Assembly: GCA_012103475.1 (NCBI GenBank)
Contig: WLWS01000002.1
Coordinates: 423,234-487,233 of the forward strand
DNA length: 64,000 bases
Source: Gammaproteobacteria bacterium
GTDB lineage: Bacteria; Pseudomonadota; Gammaproteobacteria; Eutrophobiales; Eutrophobiaceae
Reading direction: 5' to 3'
The notes beneath the pieces were generated by a model. That model worked only from the letters and a program-made list of their open reading frames with translations. It was not told where the DNA came from and did no database searches. Each line of letters opens with the position of its first letter. Position 1 is the first letter of the stretch. The translations under genes and the position numbers were made by a program. Below are positions 9,499 through 17,652 of this stretch, one piece after another.

Positions 9499-10208
9499 CA
9501 TCGATGCTCGCCAGTGTCTGCAGTGTGCGGGAAGCACGTCTCGTTGAAAAAGCAGGTGTTGATATTATCGATTTGAAGGATCCGAAGTCTGGCGCGCTAG
9601 GTGCACTCCCTCTTAACTTATGCCGTCAAATTGTCACTGAACTGGATGGTGTTCTTCCCGTGAGTGCAACCATCGGTGATATGCCTTTCGTCGCCAGGCT
9701 GATCGAACCCGCAATAAAGAATCTGGCGAAAACCGGCGTTGATATCATCAAAGTAGGGGTGTTCGGAGAACTTAATAGAAAAACTGAACTCAATCTACTC
9801 AGATCCTTGAGCGGACGGGGACTGCGGATTGTGCTCGTTATATTTGCGGAAAATTATAATCCCTCGCTCGATCTCACTTGCCTGGCAGAGGCAGGGCTTC
9901 TGGGCGTGATGCTGGATACCAGCAATAAGGAGAGTGGCAATTTACGAGAGAAAACCAGTCAGGCAAGTCTTTTGGCTCTGATTCGACAAGCCAGAAAACA
10001 TAATTTATTGAGTGGTCTGGCAGGCTCTCTGACGGGCACGGATATAGAGCCACTGCTGAGCTTGAAGCCTGATTACCTTGGTTTTCGCGGCGGACTTTGC
10101 CAGAGCGGGGCAAGGTCTGAGGAACTGGATGAAATCAGATTGCGGACTATTCGAGAGCAGATTCCTCTGAAACAGAGCATAATTCTGCCGACCAACACAG
10201 CTGTGTAG
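9495..10208 (+). CDS. mfnB: MfnB-like (5-formylfuran-3-yl)methyl phosphate synthase (DUF556)
   Basis: TIM-barrel aldolase-like protein of 237 residues. In archaea MfnB condenses two glyceraldehyde-3-phosphates to the furan precursor of methanofuran. The catalytic lysine block DLKDPKSGALGAL lies near residues 26-38 and a second conserved block, DIIKVGVFG, near 83-91. Bacterial homologues sit in C1-transfer (methanofuran/H4MPT) gene clusters of methylotrophs, as here. ATGA overlap with the preceding gene. It supports synthesis of a methanofuran-like cofactor, although the formyltransferase/hydrolase (fhc) genes that would use it are not in the window. Confidence 0.82.
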   Translation: MTSMLASVCSVREARLVEKAGVDIIDLKDPKSGALGALPLNLCRQIVTELDGVLPVSATIGDMPFVARLIEPAIKNLAKTGVDIIKVGVFGELNRKTELNLLRSLSGRGLRIVLVIFAENYNPSLDLTCLAEAGLLGVMLDTSNKESGNLREKTSQASLLALIRQARKHNLLSGLAGSLTGTDIEPLLSLKPDYLGFRGGLCQSGARSEELDEIRLRTIREQIPLKQSIILPTNTAV

Positions 10209-10226
10209 GCATCAGGAGGTAATTGT

Positions 10227-10613
10227 ATGGCCAAGTGGCGAGATAAAAAGAAAGAAGAAACTTATGCTGAAGATGAAATCCGGCAAAGATTAGACGAAGA
10301 ATTGCCGGGTTGGTATTACGAAGGTGGCTGGATCAGACGAAAATACGCCACCAGTGGCTGGAAAGGCACCCTGATGGTTATTAATACTGTAGGTCATTTG
10401 GCAGAAGCCGCCTGGCATCATCCTGATATAAACGCCTCTTACGCCTTTGTTGTGGTGAAATTGATGAATCATGCTGCGAAAGGTGTCACAGATAAGGATT
10501 TTGAGCTAGCCAAAAAAATTGAAGAAGTGGTAATGTGGGCGCCTGACAAGGACAATTCCGCCCTTGAGGGGACGCCGAATGATCCGCGCTTCAAGTATAT
10601 AAAGTATGATTGA
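10227..10613 (+). CDS. Pterin-4a-carbinolamine dehydratase-like protein
   Basis: Protein of 128 residues with the pterin carbinolamine dehydratase (PCD/DCoH) core. The paired histidines of the active site are seen in AAWHHPDI near residues 56-63, followed by the conserved NHAAKGVTDKDFELAKKIE helix. It is longer than usual at both ends (charged N-terminus, C-terminal tail after the helix). Elsewhere PCD recycles oxidised pterin cofactors; within this operon it more likely serves H4MPT-type pterin metabolism. A GGAGG ribosome site precedes the ATG, about 20 bases after mfnB. Confidence 0.85.
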   Translation: MAKWRDKKKEETYAEDEIRQRLDEELPGWYYEGGWIRRKYATSGWKGTLMVINTVGHLAEAAWHHPDINASYAFVVVKLMNHAAKGVTDKDFELAKKIEEVVMWAPDKDNSALEGTPNDPRFKYIKYD

Positions 10614-10637
10614 CTATTCCGATAGCAGGAAGAACAG

Positions 10638-10952
10638 ATGATGGCTATTTCGTACGCAAAAGTAGTCGGAGAGATTTCCAGTGGATTTATCACAATTGTG
10701 CTAAATCCGGAATTGACCGGCACCGAGGCGGTTAATAATACCGGTTCTGAACTAATCGCGACGGTTCCTACAGCATTGGTTCCCGAAGAACTGAGAGAAC
10801 CGGACACAGATGTCTGGTTTGCCACGGCACAAGTACCGACTGGCGAGAAAAATCACATAAAAAAAGTCTTTCCGATGACATCGGAGGAAGTTCCTGCCGA
10901 ATACTACGAATGGTTGCAGGAAAATGGCATCAGTCTGCCGGAATCCGAATAG
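10638..10952 (+). CDS. Unrecognised 104-residue protein in the pterin operon
   Basis: I do not recognise this family. The protein has no signal peptide or membrane helix and no cysteine. It is rich in Glu, Thr and Val and ends in an acidic tail (EYYEWLQENG). A central DVWFATAQVPTGEK segment is the most motif-like part. A GGAAG ribosome site precedes the ATG and it follows the PCD gene by 24 bases on the same strand, so it is most likely the last gene of the operon. By position it may be an accessory or regulatory protein of C1-pterin metabolism. Confidence 0.65.
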   Translation: MMAISYAKVVGEISSGFITIVLNPELTGTEAVNNTGSELIATVPTALVPEELREPDTDVWFATAQVPTGEKNHIKKVFPMTSEEVPAEYYEWLQENGISLPESE

Positions 10953-10953
10953 C

Positions 10954-12090
10954 TCAGCGATCTAAGCCAAGGTATTTAAATAGCCGTTCGCGTTTGTTCA
11001 GCCACCAACCGAATTGCGGTTTCCAGAAAGAATAATCTCCATCCAGTCCCAGTTCTGCAGCAGCGTGTAGGGGCCAGTTTGGATTGTTTAGTGCTTCGCG
11101 GGCAATGGCAACAAGATCTGCCTGTTCTTCCAGAATTATCTTATTGGCAACCTCGGCCTCCCAGATCAAACCCACTGCCATAGTCATGATCTCGGCTTTC
11201 TCCCTAACTTCGGCTGCAAGACCAGCCTGAAAGGCCGGACCTAGCGGAATCTTTTGTTGTGACTGCAAGCCTCCAATGCCACCGGAAGAACAATCAATGA
11301 GGTCTACCCCACATGTTTTTAATTGTCTGGCCAGCTTGATCGTATCTTCCAGCTGCCAGCCATTGTCCAGCCAGTCGCATGCCGATAGTCGGAAAAAAAG
11401 GGCTCTGTCGTCAGGCCAGACTGAACGAATAATCTCTGCTACTTCTATCAGCAAACGCGTTCGGGCAGAGAAACTGCCACCGTATTCATCTGTTCTGATA
11501 TTGGAAACAGGCGAGTAAAACTGATGGAGTAAAAAACCATGTGCGGCGTAAACTTCAATAACATCAAAATCGGCTTCAAGTGCCCTGAGCGTCGCGGTTC
11601 TGAAGTTTTCTTTTAATAAACGAATATCATCTTCCGTCATGGCTTTTGGTACATGCCAGTTTTCTGCATATTCGAGTGAAGAAGGAGCGATGGCCGTCCA
11701 GGGCGCTTCATTGCGCTGCTCAAGATCTTCACCGTTAACTGGCGTCTCTCCATGCCAGGGGCGACGTTCGCTGGCTTTCCGCCCGGCGTGCCCAAGTTGT
11801 ATCCCGGACAGACTTCCCTGACCGTGCAGAAATGAGCTTATACGTTTCAGATTTTCAATTTGCCTGTCATTCCACAAGCCGAGATCGCCATGCGTTCGTC
11901 TACCGCGAGCCTCGATCGCAGTCGCTTCAGTGAATATAAGACCGGCACCACCAAGAGCAAAACGTGACAGGTGTGCAAAATGATAATCATTGGCGAGTCC
12001 ATCGACTGAGAGATACTGACTCATGGGGCTGATGACAATCCGGTTTGGAAATTCCAGACCACGGATCTTCAGGGGAGTAAATAGTGCCAT
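10954..12090 (-). CDS. Old Yellow Enzyme-family ene-reductase (YqjM/XenA-like)
   Basis: NAD(P)H:flavin oxidoreductase of 378 residues, FMN-binding TIM barrel. The YqjM-like class features are seen: PNRIVISPMSQYLS near the N-terminus, QLGHAGRKAS near 98-107, the His-x2-His substrate-binding pair in AAHGFLLHQF and the NIRTDEYGGS segment. These enzymes reduce activated alkenes or nitro compounds. Unusually, the position that carries the redox-tuning cysteine in YqjM/XenA (PMC) is a serine here (PMS). It converges with the pterin operon with only one base between the stops, and has no obvious role in it. Confidence 0.92.
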   Translation of the reverse strand: MALFTPLKIRGLEFPNRIVISPMSQYLSVDGLANDYHFAHLSRFALGGAGLIFTEATAIEARGRRTHGDLGLWNDRQIENLKRISSFLHGQGSLSGIQLGHAGRKASERRPWHGETPVNGEDLEQRNEAPWTAIAPSSLEYAENWHVPKAMTEDDIRLLKENFRTATLRALEADFDVIEVYAAHGFLLHQFYSPVSNIRTDEYGGSFSARTRLLIEVAEIIRSVWPDDRALFFRLSACDWLDNGWQLEDTIKLARQLKTCGVDLIDCSSGGIGGLQSQQKIPLGPAFQAGLAAEVREKAEIMTMAVGLIWEAEVANKIILEEQADLVAIAREALNNPNWPLHAAAELGLDGDYSFWKPQFGWWLNKRERLFKYLGLDR

Positions 12091-12128
12091 TGAATTGCTT
12101 TTATAAAGAAATAAAACTATTTCACAGC

Positions 12129-12611
12129 TCAGTCCTGATCGCGCGTCCAGGAGCCGGATTTGCCGCCTGATTTTTCGAGCAAGCGAATATTGCTGATGGT
12201 CATGCCGCGATCAACGGCTTTGCACATGTCATAAATTGTCAGCAGGCCAATTTGTACGCTTGTCAGAGCTTCCATTTCGACCCCGGTCTGATCGCTGGAT
12301 TCCGTTTTCACCCGACAGTAAACACAGTTATCCTGTTCTTTTATTTCTAACTCCACATCAACGTGACTAAGAGATATCGGATGACATAGCGGAATCAATT
12401 CTGAGGTTTTTTTTGCAGCCATAATTGCCGCGACTCTGGCAATACCAAGCACATCGCCTTTTTTATGAGTTCCTCCTGCGATGAGGGACAGCGTCTCTGC
12501 CTGCATATGAATTATTCCTTCAGCAAGCGCGACACGATGTGTCACGTCTTTCGCCCCGACGTCAACCATGTGAGCTTCACCGCGCTGATTAAAATGCGTT
12601 AATTTACTCAA
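12129..12611 (-). CDS. moaC: Cyclic pyranopterin monophosphate synthase MoaC
   Basis: Second enzyme of molybdenum cofactor synthesis: converts the MoaA product to cyclic pyranopterin monophosphate. Normal length (160 residues), with the family blocks [29 protein letters not shown] and YDMCKAVD. The TTG start at 12611 is chosen because the N-terminus then aligns with other MoaC proteins (MSKLTH...GEAHMVDV) and AAGGG lies about seven bases upstream. It is divergent from moaD. Confidence 0.97.
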   Translation of the reverse strand: MSKLTHFNQRGEAHMVDVGAKDVTHRVALAEGIIHMQAETLSLIAGGTHKKGDVLGIARVAAIMAAKKTSELIPLCHPISLSHVDVELEIKEQDNCVYCRVKTESSDQTGVEMEALTSVQIGLLTIYDMCKAVDRGMTISNIRLLEKSGGKSGSWTRDQD

Positions 12612-12689
12612 TGTTGACCCTTTTCATTAATAATTCGTCATATAATAAGGCCTTAATTTCGAAATGCGAACAGCTAGTAAGGTAAAAAC

Positions 12690-12923
12690 ATGAGTATAAA
12701 AGTAAAATTCTTCGCCCGAATGCGTGATGAAGCGGGAATTGGTGATGGTGAGGTTGATTTTAAAGAAGGAATATCAACTGCTGAAGTATGGACGACCCTG
12801 GTCAAAAATACGGATTTTCCCGAATCGGTCATGATTGCTGTCAATATGGAGTATGTCAGCGGAGAAGTTGAGCTCAAAGATGGTGATGAAGTTGCCTTTT
12901 TTCCTCCGGTCACCGGCGGTTAG
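12690..12923 (+). CDS. moaD: Molybdopterin synthase small subunit MoaD
   Basis: Ubiquitin-like sulphur carrier of 77 residues that, as a C-terminal thiocarboxylate, donates sulphur to MoaE for dithiolene formation. The required C-terminal double glycine is present (FFPPVTGG). It is followed directly by moaE with no gap, which fits their 2:2 complex. Confidence 0.95.
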   Translation: MSIKVKFFARMRDEAGIGDGEVDFKEGISTAEVWTTLVKNTDFPESVMIAVNMEYVSGEVELKDGDEVAFFPPVTGG

Positions 12924-13391
12924 ATGTTAATTGAAATCAGACAGAAGGCGTTTCAGCCGCTGACAGAAATAGAAGCGTATGAACGTGCTTTTTTGAGTCC
13001 CGGCAAGTTTGGCGCGACGGCATCTTTTGTCGGTACTATGCGGGATTATAACGATGGTGAAAGTGTACAGGGCATGACGCTTGAACATTACCCGGGGATG
13101 ACTGAGAAACACCTGAAAATAATATGCGATACGGCTCTGGAGCGCTGGACAATAGTTGATGTTTTACTTCTTCACCGCGTAGGCAAAATAGATATTGGCG
13201 ATCCTATTGTGTTAGTCGCGGTGTGGACTGCGCATCGGGGTGACGCTTTTGATGCCTGTCGTTTTATAATGGAAGATCTCAAGTCGAAAGCGCCTTTCTG
13301 GAAAAAAGAATCTGTAAATAGTGGCGAGCGATGGGTTGAAAACAACACTGACGGCTACGCTGAAAATAATGAACAAGAGGCTATAAAATGA
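12924..13391 (+). CDS. moaE: Molybdopterin synthase catalytic subunit MoaE
   Basis: Large subunit of molybdopterin synthase. Recognised by GATASFVGTMRDYN near residues 30-43, the LEHYPGMTEKHL block, LLHRVGKIDIGD and the catalytic lysines in KSKAPFWKKE near the end. It starts at the base after the moaD stop and its stop overlaps the start of pqqB by four bases (ATGA), so moaD-moaE-pqqB form one coupled operon. Confidence 0.96.
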   Translation: MLIEIRQKAFQPLTEIEAYERAFLSPGKFGATASFVGTMRDYNDGESVQGMTLEHYPGMTEKHLKIICDTALERWTIVDVLLLHRVGKIDIGDPIVLVAVWTAHRGDAFDACRFIMEDLKSKAPFWKKESVNSGERWVENNTDGYAENNEQEAIK

Positions 13392-14317
13392 AAATAAGAG
13401 TACTTGGCGCAGCAGCTGGCGGTGGCTTCCCTCAGTGGAACTGCAACCATCCGAATAGTCGTCGGGCCAGACAAAACGATTCAGCAGCAAGTCAGCGCAC
13501 GCAATCATCAATTGCGGTGAGTGGCGATGGTGAAGACTGGTTTCTCTTTAATGCGTCTCCCGATCTACGCCAGCAAATAAAAGAAAATGACATATTGCAC
13601 CCAAAGAAAGACCTCAGGCATAGTCCGATACAGGGGGCCGTGCTGACGAATGCGGATGTCGATCACGTCGCTGGCCTGCTGAATCTGAGAGAATCTCAAC
13701 CACTACGTCTTTATGCAACTCAACGTGTACTTGATGTATTGCAGGCAAACTCAATTTTCAATGTCCTTAATCCCAAGTTTGTCAGCCGTGAGGCCGTCGT
13801 GCTTGATAAAGCGCAGGAACTAATTAAACCCGACGGGAGCTCAATGGGAATAGAAGTGACGCCTTTCGCCATACCCGGCAAGGTGGCGCTTTGGCTGGAA
13901 GATGCCAGTAAAGGCGATAACTTTGGATCCGTAGAAGAAGACACCATTGCCCTTGAAGTTGAAGATATTCAAAGTGGTGCGCGATTTTACTATATGCCTG
14001 CGTGTGCAACGATGACAGAGGAACTTGCCGCTCGAATTCATGGCGCGGACATGGTGTTTTTTGATGGCACTCTATGGGTCGATGATGAGATGATTCGCGA
14101 AGGAGTGGGTATTAAAACAGGTCAGAGAATGGGTCATATGAGCGTTTCAGGGGAAAAGGGCACGCTTGCCAGACTCGCTGAGTTGGAAATTAAGCGAAAA
14201 ATATTCATTCACATTAATACGACTAACCCGATCCTGCTCGACGATAGTAAAGAGCGTCAAATTGTCGAAGCTGCAGGCTGGGAAGTATCCTTCGACGGCA
14301 TGCAAATTGATATCTGA
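13388..14317 (+). CDS. pqqB: PQQ biosynthesis protein PqqB
   Basis: Metallo-beta-lactamase-fold protein of 309 residues needed for PQQ formation, now thought to hydroxylate the Glu-Tyr intermediate. Typical blocks: GAAAGGGFPQWNCNHPN at the N-terminus, LTNADVDHVAGLLNLRE (metal-site-like motif) and TGQRMGHMSVSG. It overlaps moaE by four bases, so it is translated with molybdopterin synthase instead of with pqqCDE, which lies 6 kb away on the other strand. That placement is unusual. Confidence 0.96.
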   Translation: MKIRVLGAAAGGGFPQWNCNHPNSRRARQNDSAASQRTQSSIAVSGDGEDWFLFNASPDLRQQIKENDILHPKKDLRHSPIQGAVLTNADVDHVAGLLNLRESQPLRLYATQRVLDVLQANSIFNVLNPKFVSREAVVLDKAQELIKPDGSSMGIEVTPFAIPGKVALWLEDASKGDNFGSVEEDTIALEVEDIQSGARFYYMPACATMTEELAARIHGADMVFFDGTLWVDDEMIREGVGIKTGQRMGHMSVSGEKGTLARLAELEIKRKIFIHINTTNPILLDDSKERQIVEAAGWEVSFDGMQIDI

Positions 14318-14344
14318 CTTAAATCCCTTTTGCGGGAGATATCA
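14308..14344. terminator. Possible bidirectional terminator between pqqB and moeA
   Basis: An eight-base inverted repeat (TGATATCT at 14308-14315, AGATATCA at 14337-14344) encloses a smaller TCCC/GGGA pair. It lies between the convergent pqqB and moeA stops and overlaps the last codons of pqqB. There is no clear T-tract, so termination is only a suggestion. Confidence 0.35.
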
Positions 14345-14351
14345 GGCCTGA

Positions 14352-15620
14352 TTAAACGAGACCAAAGAAAGGCTGAACGTCCACATTCATGCCTGGTTCG
14401 ACAGTACTGCTTTCTATCGGCAGGATAATGAAACAGTTGGCTCGTGACATTGAACTTAATATGCCGGACCCTTGCGCACTAGTTTTTCTAACCACAAGTA
14501 AGCCTTCATCATTGCGCTCCATAATACCTCGCTGATATTCGAGTCTGCCCGGTCGTTTTTTTAATTTTGAGACACAGGGCACTTTCATCGTAATAACTTC
14601 CGTTTGTGTTTCCCCCATCAATGTTCTCAGTGCTGGTTGAACGAATTGATAAAAAGTGACCATGACCGAAACAGGATTGCCCGGCAGACCAAAAAAACAG
14701 GCATTTTTAACACGGCCGAAGGCCAGCGGGCGTCCCGGCTTCATGGCGACTTTCCAGAATTCAACCTTGCCAAGCTCGTCAAGTGTTTCCTTGACAAAAT
14801 CCGCTTCTCCGACTGAAACACCGCCCGAGGAAATCACCACATCTGCTATGTCAGAGGCGGAAAGAAAGGCCTCTTTAACTGCCTCTCTATCATCACGAAT
14901 CACTCCCATATCTAAGATATCGCAGCCAAGACGGTTTAACATGCCATAAAGTGTGTAACGATTGCTGTCGTAAACGCTACCTTCATCAAGCGCTTCGCCA
15001 ATTGAACGCAATTCATCACCGGTTGAAAAAAAGGCAACTCGAAGTTTGCGTTTTGTTTTTACTTCGCCGATACCGAGTGATGCCAGTAGTCCAAGATCTG
15101 CTGCAGTGAGTCTTATCCCCCTGTTTAAGACCTTGTCGCCAACAGAAATATCCTCGCCGGCCTGTCTGACATTGTCGCCAGAGCGAATCTCACTATCCAC
15201 TCGAATAGTATCGCCTGTTCTTTCCACGCTTTCCTGTATCACAACTGTATCAGTACCTTCAGGCAAGATACCGCCCGTCATAATTCGGGTGCATTCTCCC
15301 GTACCATTGCCTTGTTTGAAGGGTTTACCTGCCCACGAGGTACCTATCACTTTCAATTCTCTGATGCCGTCGCCAGGTATATCTTTGCTTGAAATGGCGT
15401 AACCATCCATGGCTGAATTAATACCTGAGGGGACATTGATTCTTGAGAAGATATCTTCATCCAGCACTGCGTTCAGAGCAGTTCTTAGCGCCACTTTCTC
15501 CGTGCCTTTGATCACCGACAGAGAAGACTTGATTGTTTCCAGAGCGACATCCGCAGGCAGGGAATTGGGGTCATAGTCATCCATGCAGCTGAAGTCTTTT
15601 ACGAGGGCATCATCACTCAT
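14352..15620 (-). CDS. moeA: Molybdopterin molybdenumtransferase MoeA
   Basis: Inserts molybdenum into adenylylated molybdopterin. 422 residues with MoeA blocks: SGINSAMDGYAI near 63-74, RIMTGGILPEGTDTVV near 110-125, ISSGGVSVGEADFVKE near 265-280 and the KPGRPLAFG/FGLPGNPVS pair near 300-320. Last gene of the minus-strand moaA-fdhD-mobA-mobB-moeA run. An internal ATG (residue 13) is an alternative start. Confidence 0.96.
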   Translation of the reverse strand: MSDDALVKDFSCMDDYDPNSLPADVALETIKSSLSVIKGTEKVALRTALNAVLDEDIFSRINVPSGINSAMDGYAISSKDIPGDGIRELKVIGTSWAGKPFKQGNGTGECTRIMTGGILPEGTDTVVIQESVERTGDTIRVDSEIRSGDNVRQAGEDISVGDKVLNRGIRLTAADLGLLASLGIGEVKTKRKLRVAFFSTGDELRSIGEALDEGSVYDSNRYTLYGMLNRLGCDILDMGVIRDDREAVKEAFLSASDIADVVISSGGVSVGEADFVKETLDELGKVEFWKVAMKPGRPLAFGRVKNACFFGLPGNPVSVMVTFYQFVQPALRTLMGETQTEVITMKVPCVSKLKKRPGRLEYQRGIMERNDEGLLVVRKTSAQGSGILSSMSRANCFIILPIESSTVEPGMNVDVQPFFGLV

Positions 15621-15643
15621 GATAGTAAATATTATTCCGGTAT

Positions 15644-16180
15644 TCAGTCAGTTTGCTTACTACTTAAAAAACGGTCAATCACAAATTCCGCTATCTCGTC
15701 AGGTTTGTTCAGATCGAGGCAGGGCAAAGCGCCAGTGTTTTCAATCTTTTCGTCACTGGCAATCGCGAAAATGCTCTCGTCATCCTGAAACAGGAGTTCT
15801 TTGCCAAGACTGGGGCGATGTAATTCTATTTTCGGGATATGTTCAGGTTTGAAACCTTCAACAAGAACCAGATCCAGCGCCTCCAGATCAAGATTATTTA
15901 TATGATATTCGAGACTTTTGTCAATGTGATCGGTATTTTCAGTAATCAGGGCCCAACGTTTTTTCGAGCCGATTAAAACCTGATTAGCCCCTGCTTTTCT
16001 TAGTTCGTAGCTATCCTTGCCCGGATAGTCAATTTCAAATGTGTGATGAGCATGTTTAACAACGCCGACGCGCAGACCTCGTTCGCTGAATATAGATAAT
16101 ATTTTTGTTAATAATGTAGTTTTCCCAGTGCCACTGAAAGCGGCGAAACCAACAACAGGTGTATCCTGTTGCATGCTCAT
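15644..16180 (-). CDS. mobB: Molybdopterin-guanine dinucleotide biosynthesis adaptor MobB
   Basis: GTP-binding protein of 178 residues that assists MobA in forming the guanine dinucleotide form of the cofactor. The P-loop GFAAFSGTGKTTLL is near residue 11-24, followed by VGVVKHAHHTFEID and LVLVEGFKPE, both typical of MobB. It overlaps mobA by four bases (ATGA). Confidence 0.95.
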   Translation of the reverse strand: MSMQQDTPVVGFAAFSGTGKTTLLTKILSIFSERGLRVGVVKHAHHTFEIDYPGKDSYELRKAGANQVLIGSKKRWALITENTDHIDKSLEYHINNLDLEALDLVLVEGFKPEHIPKIELHRPSLGKELLFQDDESIFAIASDEKIENTGALPCLDLNKPDEIAEFVIDRFLSSKQTD

Positions 16181-16785
16181 TGAATAAGCCTCGACTCTAG
16201 GTTATTGACATCTTCCATGGTATTTATGTTTTCAAAAATATCAGGTTTATCAGAAAAATCGACTTTTACCAACTTGTGCTGTTTAAACCAGATATCGATT
16301 TTTCGTTCACCACTTTCAAGATAGTGGTTAAGGGACTCAAAGAGCGAGCATTTTAGTAAACTGAATACCGGCTGAATACGCTCGCCGCTGTCGGCAACAC
16401 CTATATCCCCTTTATTACTTACAGTTTGTTTAATCATTCGTTCTACATAATCAGCAGGCAGGAGCGGTGCGTCACAGGGAACGGTTATTATGTAGTCCGT
16501 GTTAGCTCTGGTCATAGCAGTGATCATACCTACCAGAGGGCCTTTGTAACCTTCGTGCAGATCGGCAATGACCGGGAAACTGTAATTTTCGTAAATTTCT
16601 TTATTTCGATTGGCATTTATTAAAATCAGATCGACTTGTGATTTCAGGGCATCAATTACATATTCAATCATCGGTCGGCCGGCCAGCTGTACGAGACCTT
16701 TGTCGCCACCGCCCATTCGCCGGGCTTGTCCTCCAGCCAGAATAACGGCAGTAACATTTGCAGTTTGTGATAGTGTCGAGGCCAC
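16177..16785 (-). CDS. mobA: Molybdenum cofactor guanylyltransferase MobA
   Basis: Transfers GMP from GTP to molybdopterin, giving the bis-MGD cofactor used by DMSO-reductase-family enzymes such as the BisC-like protein at 60 kb. The nucleotidyltransferase motif VILAGGQARRMGGGDKG lies at about residues 14-30 and the metal-binding VPCDAPLL near 100-107. The GTG start at 16785 leaves a short lead before the motif; no strong ribosome site is visible. Confidence 0.95.
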   Translation of the reverse strand: MASTLSQTANVTAVILAGGQARRMGGGDKGLVQLAGRPMIEYVIDALKSQVDLILINANRNKEIYENYSFPVIADLHEGYKGPLVGMITAMTRANTDYIITVPCDAPLLPADYVERMIKQTVSNKGDIGVADSGERIQPVFSLLKCSLFESLNHYLESGERKIDIWFKQHKLVKVDFSDKPDIFENINTMEDVNNLESRLIQ

Positions 16786-16817
16786 AGGATTTATTTAGTG
16801 ATAAAAATGATGCACTA

Positions 16818-17651
16818 TCATCGGGTTTTCGCTGACAGGTCGACATCGAATTCGACATTATCGGCACCGGTATAGATTAGAAAATGTCTGCCCTTTGCTC
16901 TCGAGAACATCATTACATTCAGCTCATTTGCTAATTCATAGCCCATCTGAGTGATTCCAGAGCGTGACAGCAAAGTCGGAATACGCATGTGTGCAATCTT
17001 GATAACCATCTCAGAAGTCAAACGACCAGTGGTATAAAATATTTTATCTTTACCTTCTATGCCTTCCAGCCACATGCGTCCTGCAATCGCATCTACGGCA
17101 TTATGACGACCGACATCCTCAACAAAAACCAGCACCTCGGTTCCCATACACAATGCACATCCATGTACAGCTCCGGCATTTTTATAAACATCATTATAGG
17201 CGTTTAGTTTTTTTAACAGTGCATAGATTTCGGACTGCCGTATCCGAACCGGGCTTAATTTAAGCTCGTCGAGATTTTCCATAATATTACCAAAGACAGT
17301 GCCCTGCCCACAGCCGGTCGTTACAATTCGCGGCCCCAGTTTTTCCTGCCAGTCATCGCGATTGGCGTAGGTGGTGACGGCTGCTGCGGAAACCTCCCAG
17401 TCAACCTGTACTGATCGAATTTCAGAGATGTCCTTTATCAGTCCCTGATTTTTCAGGTAGCCTAGCGTCAGTAGCTCCGGTTGAGTACCCAGAGTCATCA
17501 GTGTAACGATTTCGTAACTATCCAGATAAATAGTCAGAGCACGTTCGTCAGCGACACGCATTTCCTGAACATTATGGTATTCATCAACGGCGCTGATAGT
17601 TACGGTAGGTGGTAATCCGGCCTGACTTAATTCCGGAAATGAGGAGGGCAT
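16818..17651 (-). CDS. fdhD: Formate dehydrogenase sulfurtransferase FdhD
   Basis: Sulphur carrier required to activate formate dehydrogenases by transferring sulphur to the bis-MGD cofactor. The catalytic CxxC is seen as CALC in VHGCALCMGTEVLVFVEDVG, followed by GRHNAVDAIAG and the GRLTSEMVIK block. The length of 277 residues is normal. It begins one base after the moaA stop and lies in the moa/mob operon. No formate dehydrogenase gene is in the window, but this gene implies that the genome has one. Confidence 0.96.
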   Translation of the reverse strand: MPSSFPELSQAGLPPTVTISAVDEYHNVQEMRVADERALTIYLDSYEIVTLMTLGTQPELLTLGYLKNQGLIKDISEIRSVQVDWEVSAAAVTTYANRDDWQEKLGPRIVTTGCGQGTVFGNIMENLDELKLSPVRIRQSEIYALLKKLNAYNDVYKNAGAVHGCALCMGTEVLVFVEDVGRHNAVDAIAGRMWLEGIEGKDKIFYTTGRLTSEMVIKIAHMRIPTLLSRSGITQMGYELANELNVMMFSRAKGRHFLIYTGADNVEFDVDLSAKTR

Positions 17652-17652
17652 A

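Noticed and set aside
12612..12689. TTGACC and TATAAT in the moaC-moaD gap as a sigma-70 promoter
   Set aside because: The two boxes (12614 and 12641) are 21 bases apart, too far for a normal promoter; the TATAAT alone may still be a -10 box.
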